Positions 1 to 9,112 of a DNA stretch of 64,000 bases are shown piece by piece. The translations under genes were made by a program, and so were the position numbers. How positions within the stretch are numbered: the stretch's first letter is position 1; each line of letters opens with the position of its first letter. This DNA comes from Clostridium_I sp963725425. Lineage in GTDB: Bacteria; Bacillota; Clostridia; Clostridiales; Clostridiaceae. Where the stretch lies: NCBI GenBank assembly GCA_963725425.1, contig CAVRYJ010000044.1:124001-188000 (forward strand), written 5' to 3'. Under the pieces are notes generated by a model. The model made no database searches and was not told where the DNA came from. It saw only the letters and a list, made by a program, of their open reading frames with translations.

Positions 1-123
1 ATGTGGGTAGATTAGAAAAGATGGTGCTAAATTATCATACTAGGCAGGGAAAACAATTTTGACCGATGTTAGATGTAAACAATTATATTGCAAATAAATT
101 CAATATTATGGAGGTAAATTATA

Positions 124-916
124 ATGAATTATGTTGTAGAAAGTTATGAAAATTATAAAGAAGAAAACCGATTAACAACTAATAATGCAAGAAAAGTGGA
201 ATTTTTAACAACTATCAGAGCTTTTGAAAATATTTTCCCTAAGAGATGCAAAGATATTAGATTGTGCATCAGGAACAGGTATATATGCATTCTTTTTAGC
301 AGAAAAAGGATATGATTTAACAGCTACCGATATTACACCAAGACATATCGAATATATAAATAATGAACTTAATAAAAAAACATATAAAATGCAAACAGCA
401 GTTTTAGATGCAACTGATTTGAGTATATTTGAAAATGAAACATTTGATATTGTTTTAAATATGGGACCTTTTTATCATCTAACAGATATGGACCAACGGG
501 AAAAGTGTATGCAGGAAAGTTTAAGAGTCCTGAAAAAAGGTGGTTTGCTTGTTACAGCATATATTAGTCGATATTTCGTTTTTCCTTATGTATCAACATC
601 AGATAGTAAATATTTAAATGAACAATTAGGGAAACAACTTTACGAGACAGGTACTTTGAATCATGATGACCCTAATTGCTTTTGGACAGATACATACTAT
701 GCATCTCCTAATGAAATGGAAAAGTATTATAATGAAAAATCAATAGAAATATTAGACCATTTTGCACAAGATGGAGTTTCACCAATGCTAAAAAAGGTTA
801 TAGATAGTTGGAATGAAACTCAGTTCAAAACATGGTGTGATTATCATTATGCATCATGTCGTGAAAAGAGCACAATTGGTGCAAGCAATCATGTTATGAT
901 TATAGGAAGAAAATGA
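124..916 (+). pseudogene. class I SAM-dependent methyltransferase, one frameshift
   Basis: Two frames together encode one protein of about 264 aa. The first (from ATG 124, GGAGG at 111-115) gives the N-terminus ending in FENIFPK; the second carries the SAM-binding motif I LDCASGTG, the following acidic loop (TATD), and a DIVLNMGPFYHL motif IV region, then runs to 916. The break lies at about 242-246, where one extra base relative to an expected PKDAKILD reading explains the frame change. Substrate cannot be told from sequence. A rho-independent terminator follows. It is a true pseudogene or a single-base sequencing error; the rest of the protein is intact, which favours a recent event or an error. 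Confidence 0.75.
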
Positions 917-940
917 GTACTATGGTAAGTCATATCCTTC

Positions 941-975
941 AAAAAAGGCGACTTATCAATACGCCTTTTTATTTT
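941..975 (+). terminator. rho-independent terminator after methyltransferase
   Basis: Stem AAAAAGGCG / CGCCTTTTT with an 11-nt loop, ending in a T-tract, 25 nt after the methyltransferase stop. Confidence 0.75.
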
Positions 976-1147
976 TGCAATTTATTGCGTCAAATTTAGG
1001 TTTTCTGCACTTTTAATTAAACTATGTGAAACATACTATCCACGATGTGGCTTTTTAATAACGTATGTCGGCGTACCCTCTTTACATATAACTATATTTA
1101 TCGTATCATATCAATTGTGTTTTTGTAAAATTAAGGAGATAACTGAA

Positions 1148-1354
1148 ATGAATAAATTCATAACAATTATTTTATACTTACTACCTATATTACTTGTTAG
1201 TGTTCTAACAAAAGGGACAACTTATTTTTTGTTGAGTGCAGGAATTATGAACGTGATACTTGGATTTAGCATGAAATTCATTCCAAATATCATCGGATAT
1301 AAAAAGGATAAATTAAATTCTTATGTTTGTATAATATTATCAGGATTGTGTTAA
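1148..1354 (+). CDS. small hydrophobic membrane protein, unknown
   Basis: 68 aa from ATG 1148, chosen because AAGGAGA lies at 1133-1139. Two hydrophobic stretches (about residues 4-20 and 26-45) separated by a short polar turn suggest two membrane helices; the C-terminus turns basic (GYKKDK) and then hydrophobic again before an abrupt stop. It may be the N-terminal part of a larger membrane protein. No family recognised. Confidence 0.5.
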   Translation: MNKFITIILYLLPILLVSVLTKGTTYFLLSAGIMNVILGFSMKFIPNIIGYKKDKLNSYVCIILSGLC

Positions 1355-1511
1355 TCGGCACTTCATTAATGATTCAATATTAAATTTATAACTAAAAAAT
1401 AGCATAGATATATTTGTGCGTCATGAATAATCCGAGTTTAAGAATTAAAGCTATTGTACTATAATATTATTATAGAATAACATTAAATAATGGTTAAGAA
1501 AGGTTTTAAAT

Positions 1512-2270
1512 ATGAAGAGATTAGCTATAGTTTATTTTTCCGGAACGGGTAATACAACGTATATAGCAGAAAAAATGAAGGCAGCTATTATTAAAACTAG
1601 TGCTCAGGTTGACTTAATTAATATAGAAAAAGATAAAATAAATCCAAACATATATGATTATATAATTATAGGTGGACCTGTCTATGTAGAAAGATACCCT
1701 GAAATATTATTGCGGTATTTAGAAAACAATTTATCTAATTATAGTGGAACTTGTATGATGTATTCAACCCAAGCAGCAGAAGGGCAAACTCCAGTATTTA
1801 AGCATGCAATGAAACGGCTTAAAAAGGTTAATGTTACTTATTATGATTATTTAGCTATGCCTAATAATTTTTATAATTTTATGTTTAAACAATGTTCAAA
1901 GGAAAAAGAGCCAGAATTAATAAAGTCCTCAACTGAAAAAGCTGAAAAAATGGCATTAGAATTTTGTGAAGGGAAAACTAAAAGTTATGATATTTCTAAT
2001 AATAGAGTTATTATGGCTGAGGTTGCTTATAGACTCACATACCCATTCCTTAGGAATTTTCTCATGGGAAAGTTAAAAGTGGATAAAAATAAGTGCATTA
2101 AATGTGGTTTATGTGAAAAGTCTTGTCCAACACAAAGTCTTAAAATATATCCTAATTTAAAGATAAATAATAAGTGTGCCTTTTGCCAACGGTGTATTAA
2201 CGTATGTCCTAAAAATGCATTTTTATATAAAAACAAGCCTATAATTCAATATAACCCCAAACGAGGGTAG
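1512..2270 (+). CDS. EFR1-family flavodoxin/2[4Fe-4S] ferredoxin fusion
   Basis: 252 aa. An N-terminal flavodoxin fold (FMN-binding YFSGTGNTTYIAEKM near residues 8-22, IIIGGPVYVERYP in the middle) is fused to a C-terminal bacterial-type ferredoxin with two CxxCxxCxxxCP clusters (about 195-206 and 222-233). This is the EFrB/EFR1 domain order seen in clostridia; such proteins carry electrons between FMN and iron-sulfur partners, but the partner is unknown. AAAGG ribosome site precedes the ATG. A second, truncated flavodoxin-like ORF follows 8 nt downstream. A frameshifted paralogue is at 23083-23923. Confidence 0.85.
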   Translation: MKRLAIVYFSGTGNTTYIAEKMKAAIIKTSAQVDLINIEKDKINPNIYDYIIIGGPVYVERYPEILLRYLENNLSNYSGTCMMYSTQAAEGQTPVFKHAMKRLKKVNVTYYDYLAMPNNFYNFMFKQCSKEKEPELIKSSTEKAEKMALEFCEGKTKSYDISNNRVIMAEVAYRLTYPFLRNFLMGKLKVDKNKCIKCGLCEKSCPTQSLKIYPNLKINNKCAFCQRCINVCPKNAFLYKNKPIIQYNPKRG

Positions 2271-2278
2271 GAGGATTT

Positions 2279-2380
2279 ATGAGAAAAAGTTTAGTTATTT
2301 ATGAAACTCATTATGGTACTTCGAAAAAGGTGGCAGAAATATTTTCTTTGATTTTAGGAGCTGCTAAAAAATACCTATAG
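2279..2380 (+). pseudogene. truncated flavodoxin-domain protein (33 aa)
   Basis: ATG 2279 with GAGGAT just upstream gives the start of a flavodoxin-type protein (LVIYETHYGTSKKVAEIF matches an FMN phosphate-loop region) that stops after 33 aa. The TAG stop is part of the palindrome at 2372-2417, so insertion or overlap of that element seems to have cut the gene. Probably once co-transcribed with the EFR1 gene upstream. Confidence 0.6.
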
Positions 2381-2417
2381 ATATAACACCTTTTTTCAAG
2401 TGTATATTCTATAGGTA
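2372..2417. repeat. 46-bp palindromic element, copy 1
   Basis: Near-perfect inverted repeat TACCTATAGATATAACAC / GTGTATATTCTATAGGTA around a T6 loop. A second copy with the same design is at 63661-63702. The two copies are at opposite ends of the window, one truncating a flavodoxin gene and one after a DprA-like gene. Confidence 0.7.
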
Positions 2418-2430
2418 CCTGTGATTTTGA

Positions 2431-4488
2431 TTATTTTACGCTACCTTTTAAATCATAAAGTGATGAAGACATTCCCATGCCACCGCCTTGAGTTTGTTTG
2501 CTACTACTAGTAGTAGCTGACCACTTACTATTAGCAACAAGTTTTCCACTCTTTTTTGCCCAATTTAATATTTGAGTATTTACATCCGTACTACTTTTTC
2601 CATTAGCCCCTGATCCTTGAACCATAACATATCTTACCTGTCCATTTTTCACCAATTGTTTAAATTCACTTAAACTAATAATTTCATCAGTGCTCATAAA
2701 TCCGCCAAGTGCCATAACAGAATCATTTGTATTAGCAATAATAGTTGAGGCATCACCTGATGCTGATAAAGTTACAAGTAAATATTTTTCATTGGTCTTA
2801 TTAGCTTCCAAATAACTTATAAGTTTTGATGAATCGTCTGATTGACCCATTCCGGCACCAGGACCTGTACTACTGCTACTGGAAAGTTCTAATCCTGCCG
2901 ATGGGAAGGTTCCAGACATTTTATAAAACAGTGTAGTACTAGACCAAAAAGTAGGTGTTATTAAAAGTCCAACTAATCCGAGTCCCACTATAATTCTTCT
3001 TAAATTGATACTTTCTTCCTTATTTTTAAGTTTGTTTATAATTAGAAGTATTGCGCTTCCAAAACCTAAAATTACAACTGCTATCATCAGTATTTTAGTA
3101 ATACCTGAAGTTTTATAATAATAGGATAATATTAATAGTTCCAATGCTCCATCTAGTATAAAGGCTGCTGGCAGAAGATATTTTTTCCAATTGTCTTCTT
3201 TATAAAGTTCCCACATCTCTTTTACTCCAATACCAACTAGTGCTGCGATAGGTACTGCAAGCATTGTTACGTAATATGGATGGAACAAACCCTGTGTAAA
3301 TGTGAAATATAGAAATTCTGGTACAAGAAAAGTTATCCAAAATACTACAGATAATTTTCTTTCATTATCAAAAGGCTTTTTTAACTTTTCTCTTAAAGCT
3401 GTTGCTACAAATCCCAATATTGCAAGTGGGAAAAGCCAGCTTATTTGATCTGCTATATCATTATCTCCAAATAGTCTAGATATGCCGGCTGTACCGCCAC
3501 CCATAGTGCTGTTACTCATACCACCGCCACCTGAAGTTCTGCTAGAGGCTTTTCCTTGAGTTCCACTAGGGACTTTACTTGAAGTTTCACCAGTTGTTTT
3601 GCTTGAAGTTCCACTAGTAGTTTTACCTGAAGTTCCACTAAAGGCTTTGCCCGGAATTCCACTAGGCATTTTACCCATGCCGCCGCCACCAATTGATGAT
3701 GAATTACTGAATCTTTCTATTCCATTATGACCCACTATAAGTTCAATTTCTGAATTGTTGCTGCTACTTCCTACATAAGGTCTACTTTGTGCTGGAATAA
3801 GATCCACAACAATGGCCCAAGAAAATGATACGGCCACAAGTACAACTGTTCCAATTAAAAGGTTCATGACCCTCTTTTTGAACTTAATTTTAGATGCAAT
3901 AAAATATGTTAAATAGATAGCTGGAATTACGAAATAAGCTTCTAGCATTTTAACATTAAACCCAATTCCTACAAATGCAAGACTTAATAATATGTGTTTA
4001 AGTTTTCCACTCTCTAGTGCTTTAAACAAGAAATAAGCTGCAATTAGTAACACCAATACTAAATCATTATCTATTGTGTTATTTCTGCTTGCTGCTACAA
4101 ACATTGGGGTTACTGCAAGAGCTAATGCTGCAATAAGTCCTGCCATAATCCCATAATATCTTTTTATAAGGAAATATAAAACCCATACTGAAATAACTCC
4201 AGCAAGTGCCTGTGGCAATATTATGCTCCAGCCGTGAAATCCAAATATCTTAGCTGAAATAGCCTGGAGCCAGAATCCTATAGGTGGTTTATCTATAGTG
4301 ACAAAACCAGTTGGATCAAATGCTACAAAGAAGAAGTTACTAAAACTCTTGGTCATGCTTTTAACACCTGCTGCGTAATATTCATTGGCATAACCCTCGA
4401 TACTTAAATTTGTGAAATTTAATATGGCTGATAATATTAAAATTGCAGTAAGTGCTATTTTCTCTTTTGTTAATTTAAATTTATTCAC
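2431..4488 (-). CDS. GT39-family polyprenyl-phosphate-sugar glycosyltransferase (YkcB-like)
   Basis: About 685 aa, polytopic. Start set at GTG 4488 because GGGAGG lies 6 nt upstream; an ATG at 4512 has no ribosome site. The N-terminal loop after the first membrane helix contains the GT39/ArnT-type stretch GFVTIDKPPIGFWLQ, the acidic region expected to bind lipid-linked sugar. Roughly eleven hydrophobic segments are interrupted by a low-complexity Gly/Ser/Thr loop (about residues 272-345, repeated SGTSGK-like units) and followed by an extracellular C-terminal domain. It is the second gene of an operon with the GT2 enzyme at 4683-5654, the pairing of Bacillus subtilis ykcC/ykcB (known); transfer of a sugar from polyprenyl phosphate to an outside acceptor is the inferred role. 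Confidence 0.85.
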   Translation of the reverse strand: MNKFKLTKEKIALTAILILSAILNFTNLSIEGYANEYYAAGVKSMTKSFSNFFFVAFDPTGFVTIDKPPIGFWLQAISAKIFGFHGWSIILPQALAGVISVWVLYFLIKRYYGIMAGLIAALALAVTPMFVAASRNNTIDNDLVLVLLIAAYFLFKALESGKLKHILLSLAFVGIGFNVKMLEAYFVIPAIYLTYFIASKIKFKKRVMNLLIGTVVLVAVSFSWAIVVDLIPAQSRPYVGSSSNNSEIELIVGHNGIERFSNSSSIGGGGMGKMPSGIPGKAFSGTSGKTTSGTSSKTTGETSSKVPSGTQGKASSRTSGGGGMSNSTMGGGTAGISRLFGDNDIADQISWLFPLAILGFVATALREKLKKPFDNERKLSVVFWITFLVPEFLYFTFTQGLFHPYYVTMLAVPIAALVGIGVKEMWELYKEDNWKKYLLPAAFILDGALELLILSYYYKTSGITKILMIAVVILGFGSAILLIINKLKNKEESINLRRIIVGLGLVGLLITPTFWSSTTLFYKMSGTFPSAGLELSSSSSTGPGAGMGQSDDSSKLISYLEANKTNEKYLLVTLSASGDASTIIANTNDSVMALGGFMSTDEIISLSEFKQLVKNGQVRYVMVQGSGANGKSSTDVNTQILNWAKKSGKLVANSKWSATTSSSKQTQGGGMGMSSSLYDLKGSVK

Positions 4489-4518
4489 ATTTTGCCTCCC
4501 AATTATAGGCATCTGAAA

Positions 4519-4654
4519 GAAAATAGCAAGTCAAAGATTCTGAGGATATTTTGCGGTAGGCGAGGAGGCAATACCTGCGCATAGTGGGCTATGTAATGGT
4601 TATGCCGACGAAGCATAACACAAAATAGACCAGAATACTGACTTGCTATTTTTT
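4519..4654. repeat. 136-bp inverted-repeat element in the glycosyltransferase operon leader
   Basis: Outer arms GAAAATAGCAAGTCA (4519 onward) and TGACTTGCTATTTTT (ending 4654) form imperfect terminal inverted repeats of about 26 bp; the inside holds another hairpin GTTATGC...GCATAAC near 4597-4619. It fills the gap between the two glycosyltransferase genes and ends about 30 nt before the GT39 start. A partial copy (AGAATCTTTGACTTG then TTATTTTC) is at 25641-25676, so this is a dispersed element, MITE-like or a folded RNA. Confidence 0.7.
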
Positions 4655-4682
4655 GAAGATGCCATAGTCTGATAGTAAAATC

Positions 4683-5654
4683 TTACACGATATGAGTTTC
4701 ATACCTATCTTTCATTCCGCTATAGCTTACTATAGTATCAACTAAATACATAGGTCTATCCTTTGCTTCGTCAAAAATCCTTCCTATATATTGCCCCATT
4801 ATCCCAAGGCTTATAAATACCAAACCAAACATGAAAATAACAACTGACAAAATTAGTCCTAAGCTTAAAATGTTAAGATTATTTACTGAGTTTTTTATAA
4901 TTATGATAATGGCAGAAAGTGCACCTACCATTGAACAAAAACCTCCAATATAATTTGGAAATGCCAGTGGTTTGTATGACAGTGATGTTATACCATCTAG
5001 TGCCAATTTAATCATCTTGCTCAATGGATATTTTGTTTCACCTGCAAATCTTTCCTGACGGTGAAATTCCACGGCGGTCTGCTTATATCCAACCCAGCTT
5101 ACAAGTCCTCTCACATACCTATTTTTTTCTGGTAAGGATGCTAATGCATCACAAACTTTTCTATCTATAAGCCTAAAATCACCAACATCCACTGGAACAT
5201 CAACACTTGTCATACTTCTTAATATTCTATAGTAAGTTTTTGCAGTAAACTTCTTAAAAAAGCTCTCGCCTTCTCGCTTAGCTCGTCTACCATATACAAC
5301 TTCATAGCCTTCCTTCCACTTTTCAATCATCTTAAGAATAGTCTCTGGAGGGTCCTGCAAATCTGCATCAATTACTACAATAGCATCCCCCATAGATATA
5401 TCCATTCCTGCAGTTATTGCAGCTTGGTGCCCAAAGTTTCTTGAAAAATTCACAAGCTTAATTTTATTATCGCTTTGGCACATAAGTTCAACTTTCTTTC
5501 TTGTACTATCTTTGCTACCATCATTTACAAATATGATTTCATATTCTTCCCTTGACTTATCCATAACATTTTTAATTCTTTTATAACTTTCCATTATAAC
5601 AAGTTCCTCATTATACAAAGGCACTACAACACTATAAATTATTTTATTATTCAT
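4683..5654 (-). CDS. GT2 polyprenyl-phosphate glycosyltransferase (YkcC/GtrB-like)
   Basis: 323 aa. N-terminal GT-A fold with VVPLYNEE, the NDGSKDST motif and the DADLQDPPE metal/nucleotide motif; two C-terminal membrane helices (about residues 232-252 and 262-290) as in DPM1/GtrB proteins that load a sugar onto undecaprenyl phosphate. Start has GGGGGG just upstream. First gene of the operon with the GT39 enzyme, which would use its product (inference). Confidence 0.9.
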   Translation of the reverse strand: MNNKIIYSVVVPLYNEELVIMESYKRIKNVMDKSREEYEIIFVNDGSKDSTRKKVELMCQSDNKIKLVNFSRNFGHQAAITAGMDISMGDAIVVIDADLQDPPETILKMIEKWKEGYEVVYGRRAKREGESFFKKFTAKTYYRILRSMTSVDVPVDVGDFRLIDRKVCDALASLPEKNRYVRGLVSWVGYKQTAVEFHRQERFAGETKYPLSKMIKLALDGITSLSYKPLAFPNYIGGFCSMVGALSAIIIIIKNSVNNLNILSLGLILSVVIFMFGLVFISLGIMGQYIGRIFDEAKDRPMYLVDTIVSYSGMKDRYETHIV

Positions 5655-5956
5655 GTATTTCCCCCCTAAATTTAATTATCTTAAAGAAATAACAAGTTAT
5701 CAACATTACAAGATCTTTTATACTATGACAAACTTCCTCTTTAAAATAATTATACTTAGCAATTGTAGTTAAAATATATAATAGTAATGTGAACTTTATG
5801 TGATTTAGAAAAATTACATGACTATAACGTAATTTCCCATAATTAGTCTGACATAAAAATAAGAGAGTTAAGAATTGAAAATTGAGAGCTAATGATGTTA
5901 AAACAATGTGATATAATTATACTAGAATTAAATTAGTAAAAGAAAGGAAGAATTAT
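5655..5956. other. intergenic, divergent promoters expected
   Basis: Non-coding spacer between the divergent GT2 and DJ-1 genes. Contains only a short fragment of the dispersed GAGAATTGAAAATTGA-type repeat near 5871-5895. No further structure recognised. Confidence 0.5.
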
Positions 5957-6523
5957 ATGAGTAAAATTGCAGTTTTTTTAGCAGAAGGATTTGAAGAAGG
6001 AGAAGCATTATTTGTAATTGATGTTTTAAGAAGGGCAGGATTTCAATGTGATTCTGTAAGTATAGATGAAGAAATGGTTAAGGGTTCTCATGATATTGTG
6101 GTTAAGGCAGACAAAATTATAAGTGATGAAATTAAAGAATATGACATGATTGTTTTCCCTGGTGGATTACCTGGTGCAACAAATTTAAGAGATGATGAAA
6201 GAGTCATTAAATTGGTTAAATATTTTGATAAAGCACCAGAAAAATTTGTTGCAGCTATTTGTGCAGCACCAATTATTCTAGCAAAAGCAGGAATTATAAA
6301 GGGCCGTACAATAACATCATATCCTGGAGAACAATATACTAAGTTGTTTAAAGAAGCAAATTATGTTGAGGATATAGTTGTAATAGATGATCACTTAATC
6401 ACTAGTAGAGGACCTGCTACAACCCTACCTTTTGCTTATACATTAATCGATGTATTAGGTGGGGACAGTGGTAAATTAAAACAAGGAATGCTTTACAATA
6501 TGTTAAGAGAAAGCAATTTTTAA
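5957..6523 (+). CDS. DJ-1/PfpI family protein
   Basis: 188 aa, full length for the family. Nucleophile-elbow Cys102 in AAICAAP and the partner Glu14 in EGFEEGE are both present, with VFPGGLPGA and ITSRGPATTLPFA as further hallmarks. Closest in layout to the YajL/ThiJ/PARK7 group (single domain, about 185 aa) rather than to PfpI proteases. Suggested roles in the family are thiol/glyoxal stress protection; nothing here fixes one. AAAGGAAG ribosome site upstream. Confidence 0.9.
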   Translation: MSKIAVFLAEGFEEGEALFVIDVLRRAGFQCDSVSIDEEMVKGSHDIVVKADKIISDEIKEYDMIVFPGGLPGATNLRDDERVIKLVKYFDKAPEKFVAAICAAPIILAKAGIIKGRTITSYPGEQYTKLFKEANYVEDIVVIDDHLITSRGPATTLPFAYTLIDVLGGDSGKLKQGMLYNMLRESNF

Positions 6524-6578
6524 TTAACAACCCCCATAGGAGTGTTGCCACCTTACTTAATAGAAAGGAAATGGTGAA

Positions 6579-7370
6579 ATGATACAAATTCAGTGTAACT
6601 TTAGATCTAAGGTCTTAAAAATGAATACTTCTGTCACGGTTCTCTTGCCAAATTATAGTGGTAAAGGACCATTATCAGAAATTTATGACCAAACAACTAA
6701 ATTTAAAACTTTATATCTATTGCATGGCTATACGGAGGATCAAACCACATGGTCACGCTATTCATCTATAGAACGGTATGCGGAGAATAAACATCTGGCC
6801 GTAGTAATGCCATTAGCTTATAATAGTTACTACACAAATATGGTTCATGGCACAGATTACTTCACTTATCTCTCTGAAGAACTTCCCGCTGCAATGCGCG
6901 CAATGTTCCCTCTTTCATGCAAAAGAGAAGACAACTTTGTAGCCGGGCTTTCCATGGGTGGGCGTGGGGCATTTCTATGGGCATTTAAAAAACCTGAGTT
7001 TTTCGGAGCAGCAGCATGCTTGTCAGGTAGCCTGAATTTAGATGAATTGTATAATCGAAAATGCAAAGAAACGGCAGATGGGCATTTCAAGCTTTTTGAT
7101 GACATCTTCGGAGATGCTTCAAAATTAAGAAGTGATGATAACGATATTTATTTCCTCGCCAAAAAGCTAAAAAAATCTGGCATTGAACCGCCTAAGCTAT
7201 ACATTGCTTGCGGAACTGAGGATGTACGTTATGAAAATCAGTTCAAGCCATTTGTAGCATATGCAAAAGAAATTGGATTAGAGCTGTATCACGAAGAAGG
7301 ACCAGGTGACCACAACTTTGATTTTTGGGATCCATATATTAAACGGGTAATTGACTGGCTTCCGCTTTAA
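6579..7370 (+). CDS. alpha/beta-hydrolase esterase (esterase D / EstA type)
   Basis: 263 aa, no signal peptide, so cytoplasmic. Catalytic triad visible: Ser125 in GLSMGG, Asp215 in CGTEDVRY, His245 in GPGDHNF; oxyanion LLHGYTED at 47-54. This is the esterase-D-like family that includes S-formylglutathione hydrolases and lactic-acid-bacterial tributyrin/acetyl esterases. Higher G+C and CG-containing codons than its neighbours suggest separate ancestry. AAAGGAAATGG ribosome region upstream. Confidence 0.85.
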   Translation: MIQIQCNFRSKVLKMNTSVTVLLPNYSGKGPLSEIYDQTTKFKTLYLLHGYTEDQTTWSRYSSIERYAENKHLAVVMPLAYNSYYTNMVHGTDYFTYLSEELPAAMRAMFPLSCKREDNFVAGLSMGGRGAFLWAFKKPEFFGAAACLSGSLNLDELYNRKCKETADGHFKLFDDIFGDASKLRSDDNDIYFLAKKLKKSGIEPPKLYIACGTEDVRYENQFKPFVAYAKEIGLELYHEEGPGDHNFDFWDPYIKRVIDWLPL

Positions 7371-7407
7371 CATATAGAAAGTTCGCTACACTCACAACTT
7401 CCTTAGA

Positions 7408-7597
7408 ACAATTGACAATTAACAATGGACAATGGACAATGGATAGTGGTAGATAAGGATAATTTTTCGCAGGATGCGGAGAAAAATTATCCTTATCTAT
7501 AGATTTTTTGTAGCAAGGCGAAAAAAAATCAACCTTAACTGTCACTGTCACTTGCCACTTGTCACTTGCCACTTGTCACTTGTCACTTGCCACTTTT
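7408..7597. repeat. dispersed ACAATGGACA/TGTCCATTGT intergenic repeat, copy A
   Basis: Left arm of short tandem units (ACAATTGACAATTAACAATG, GACAATGG), centre with an AT-rich hairpin and GATTTTTTGTAGC...AAAAAATCAACCTTAACTG, right arm of complementary-type units (here CACTTGCCACTTGTCACTTG). Same design as eight other copies in the window. Confidence 0.75.
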
Positions 7598-8237
7598 ATA
7601 TTTCCTTTCTTGTACAAATAGCTAATGATAACAAGTATGATAGAAAACCTACAATACTAATAATCACTACGATTAAAAGTGGTAGTATAATTTTATTGCC
7701 CATAATATACTTTAATGATATAATCAAATATTTTTCACTTATTATTGAAGGTGATGAAAATGCTATAAATGCTGGTACCAAATATAACATTTGCGCTACT
7801 ATATTACCTTTCTGTATATCAATTTTATAATATATGGGATATTGAAAAAAACAAAATATCGTAGATAATAATCCTGATAAACATATTAATACAACTTGCA
7901 ATTCGCTCATAGCATTTACATTACATAGATACATAGTTGCTATACCAACTGTTATCCACAAAATGAGCATTGCACTAATTAAATATAAAAACCTACCTAA
8001 TACCATACTGGATACTTTGGAAGGCATCATATAATACATCTTGTCACATTTTTCATTATTTTCAATGCTGAATGGAACCGCGGCTAAAATAACTAAAATG
8101 AAAAATAAGTATGCCATTGCCATAATATATTGCTTATTTACAAAGAATAAGATACATATAAATGGAATAATTATATAATATCGTAGTGTACCCTTTATAA
8201 GTCTAATATCAAGTTTCAAATAATTTATAGAACTCAT
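7596..8237 (-). CDS. ABC-2 type permease subunit
   Basis: 213 aa with six hydrophobic segments and the cytoplasmic sequence ENNEKCDKMYYMMPSKVSSMVLGRFLY, typical of the short ABC-2 permeases that accompany YtrA-type GntR regulators and a BcrA-like ATPase. Its ATPase partner immediately upstream is deleted internally (8237-8538), so the transporter is probably inactive unless another ATPase serves it. Confidence 0.7.
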   Translation of the reverse strand: MSSINYLKLDIRLIKGTLRYYIIIPFICILFFVNKQYIMAMAYLFFILVILAAVPFSIENNEKCDKMYYMMPSKVSSMVLGRFLYLISAMLILWITVGIATMYLCNVNAMSELQVVLICLSGLLSTIFCFFQYPIYYKIDIQKGNIVAQMLYLVPAFIAFSSPSIISEKYLIISLKYIMGNKIILPLLIVVIISIVGFLSYLLSLAICTRKEI

Positions 8238-8538
8238 TATATTTCCCCCTTTATTCCATTTATATAAAACACTACAATATCATCAATAGAAGGCTTTTCA
8301 ATCAAAAGCCCTTTACCTATCTCCCTTTCATCTCTAGAATGAATTATCCCTTGAAATCCAATATTAGATTTTTTATATCCAATTAGCTTATCTCTAACTT
8401 GTTCCGTTAAATCTGCTATACCACCTTTAACCAATAAATATTCTTCCAAAATATTATCATTTGTATCATTATATTAATATTTTCTAGGCTGAAAGTTCCA
8501 AAGCTTTTGTTTAATTCTTTTATTTCAAGTGCATACAT
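8237..8538 (-). pseudogene. ABC transporter ATPase, large internal deletion
   Basis: ATG at 8538 with GGAG upstream starts MYALEIKELNKSFGTFSLEN, a normal ABC ATPase N-terminus, but the reading breaks before the Walker A motif. The C-terminal tail (DNILEEYLLVKGG... to 8237) resumes in another frame. Walker A, signature and Walker B are all missing, so about 200 residues have been lost. The stop overlaps the permease ATG, showing the old operon order GntR-ATPase-permease. Confidence 0.75.
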
Positions 8539-8543
8539 AGATT

Positions 8544-8915
8544 TCACTCCTTCATTAAATTTTTTAAGATCACTACCAATTCCTCATTTGATATATTAGC
8601 TAATTTTCCATTTTCAATGGCACTAGTAAATGCTTCTTCGATACGTTTTAAATACTGCTCTCTTACCATTTCATTATCTTTAGGAAGAACAAAAGTTCCT
8701 TTCCCTTGCATAGTAGCTACAAATCCCTCTGCCTCAAGGTCAGAATAGGCTCTTGTGGTTGTAATGACACTTATTCCTAAATCTTTTGCAAGTTGACGAA
8801 TGGATGGTAAAAAATCATTTTCATGAATTTCACCACACATTATCTGCTCCTTAATCTGTACTTTAATCTGCTCATAAATAGGTAAATCAGATTTATTGGA
8901 GATTAATACTTTCAA
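8544..8915 (-). CDS. GntR-family regulator, YtrA subfamily
   Basis: 123 aa: a winged helix (IYEQIKVQIKEQIMCGEI, then SIRQLAKDLGISVITTTRAY) and only a short helical C-terminus, the hallmark of YtrA-type GntR proteins that repress a neighbouring ABC transporter operon. Here that operon (7596-8538) has lost its ATPase. Confidence 0.85.
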   Translation of the reverse strand: MKVLISNKSDLPIYEQIKVQIKEQIMCGEIHENDFLPSIRQLAKDLGISVITTTRAYSDLEAEGFVATMQGKGTFVLPKDNEMVREQYLKRIEEAFTSAIENGKLANISNEELVVILKNLMKE

Positions 8916-8992
8916 ATAATATGCCTCCTTTTTTAAATTGTATATATGTTATTATATACAGTATTATGTTTATAGTCAATATTTAGATTAAT

Positions 8993-9070
8993 AGTATGAA
9001 ATTTTGGTTGATGGATATGGATGTTGATATTAAAAAAGCAGAAGAAAAGAGAAACATAGGTATAGAATAA
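8993..9070 (+). pseudogene. remnant of an Rpn-family gene
   Basis: The stretch TTGATGGATATGGATGTTGA and what follows repeats about 45 bp of the intact Rpn gene (around 9696-9740) before degenerating. A third fragment is at 25718-25782. Shows repeated insertion or recombination of this gene family. Confidence 0.6.
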
Positions 9071-9112
9071 GATGCAATTTTCTGATAAAATAGAGATAGG
9101 GAAGTGAACTAT

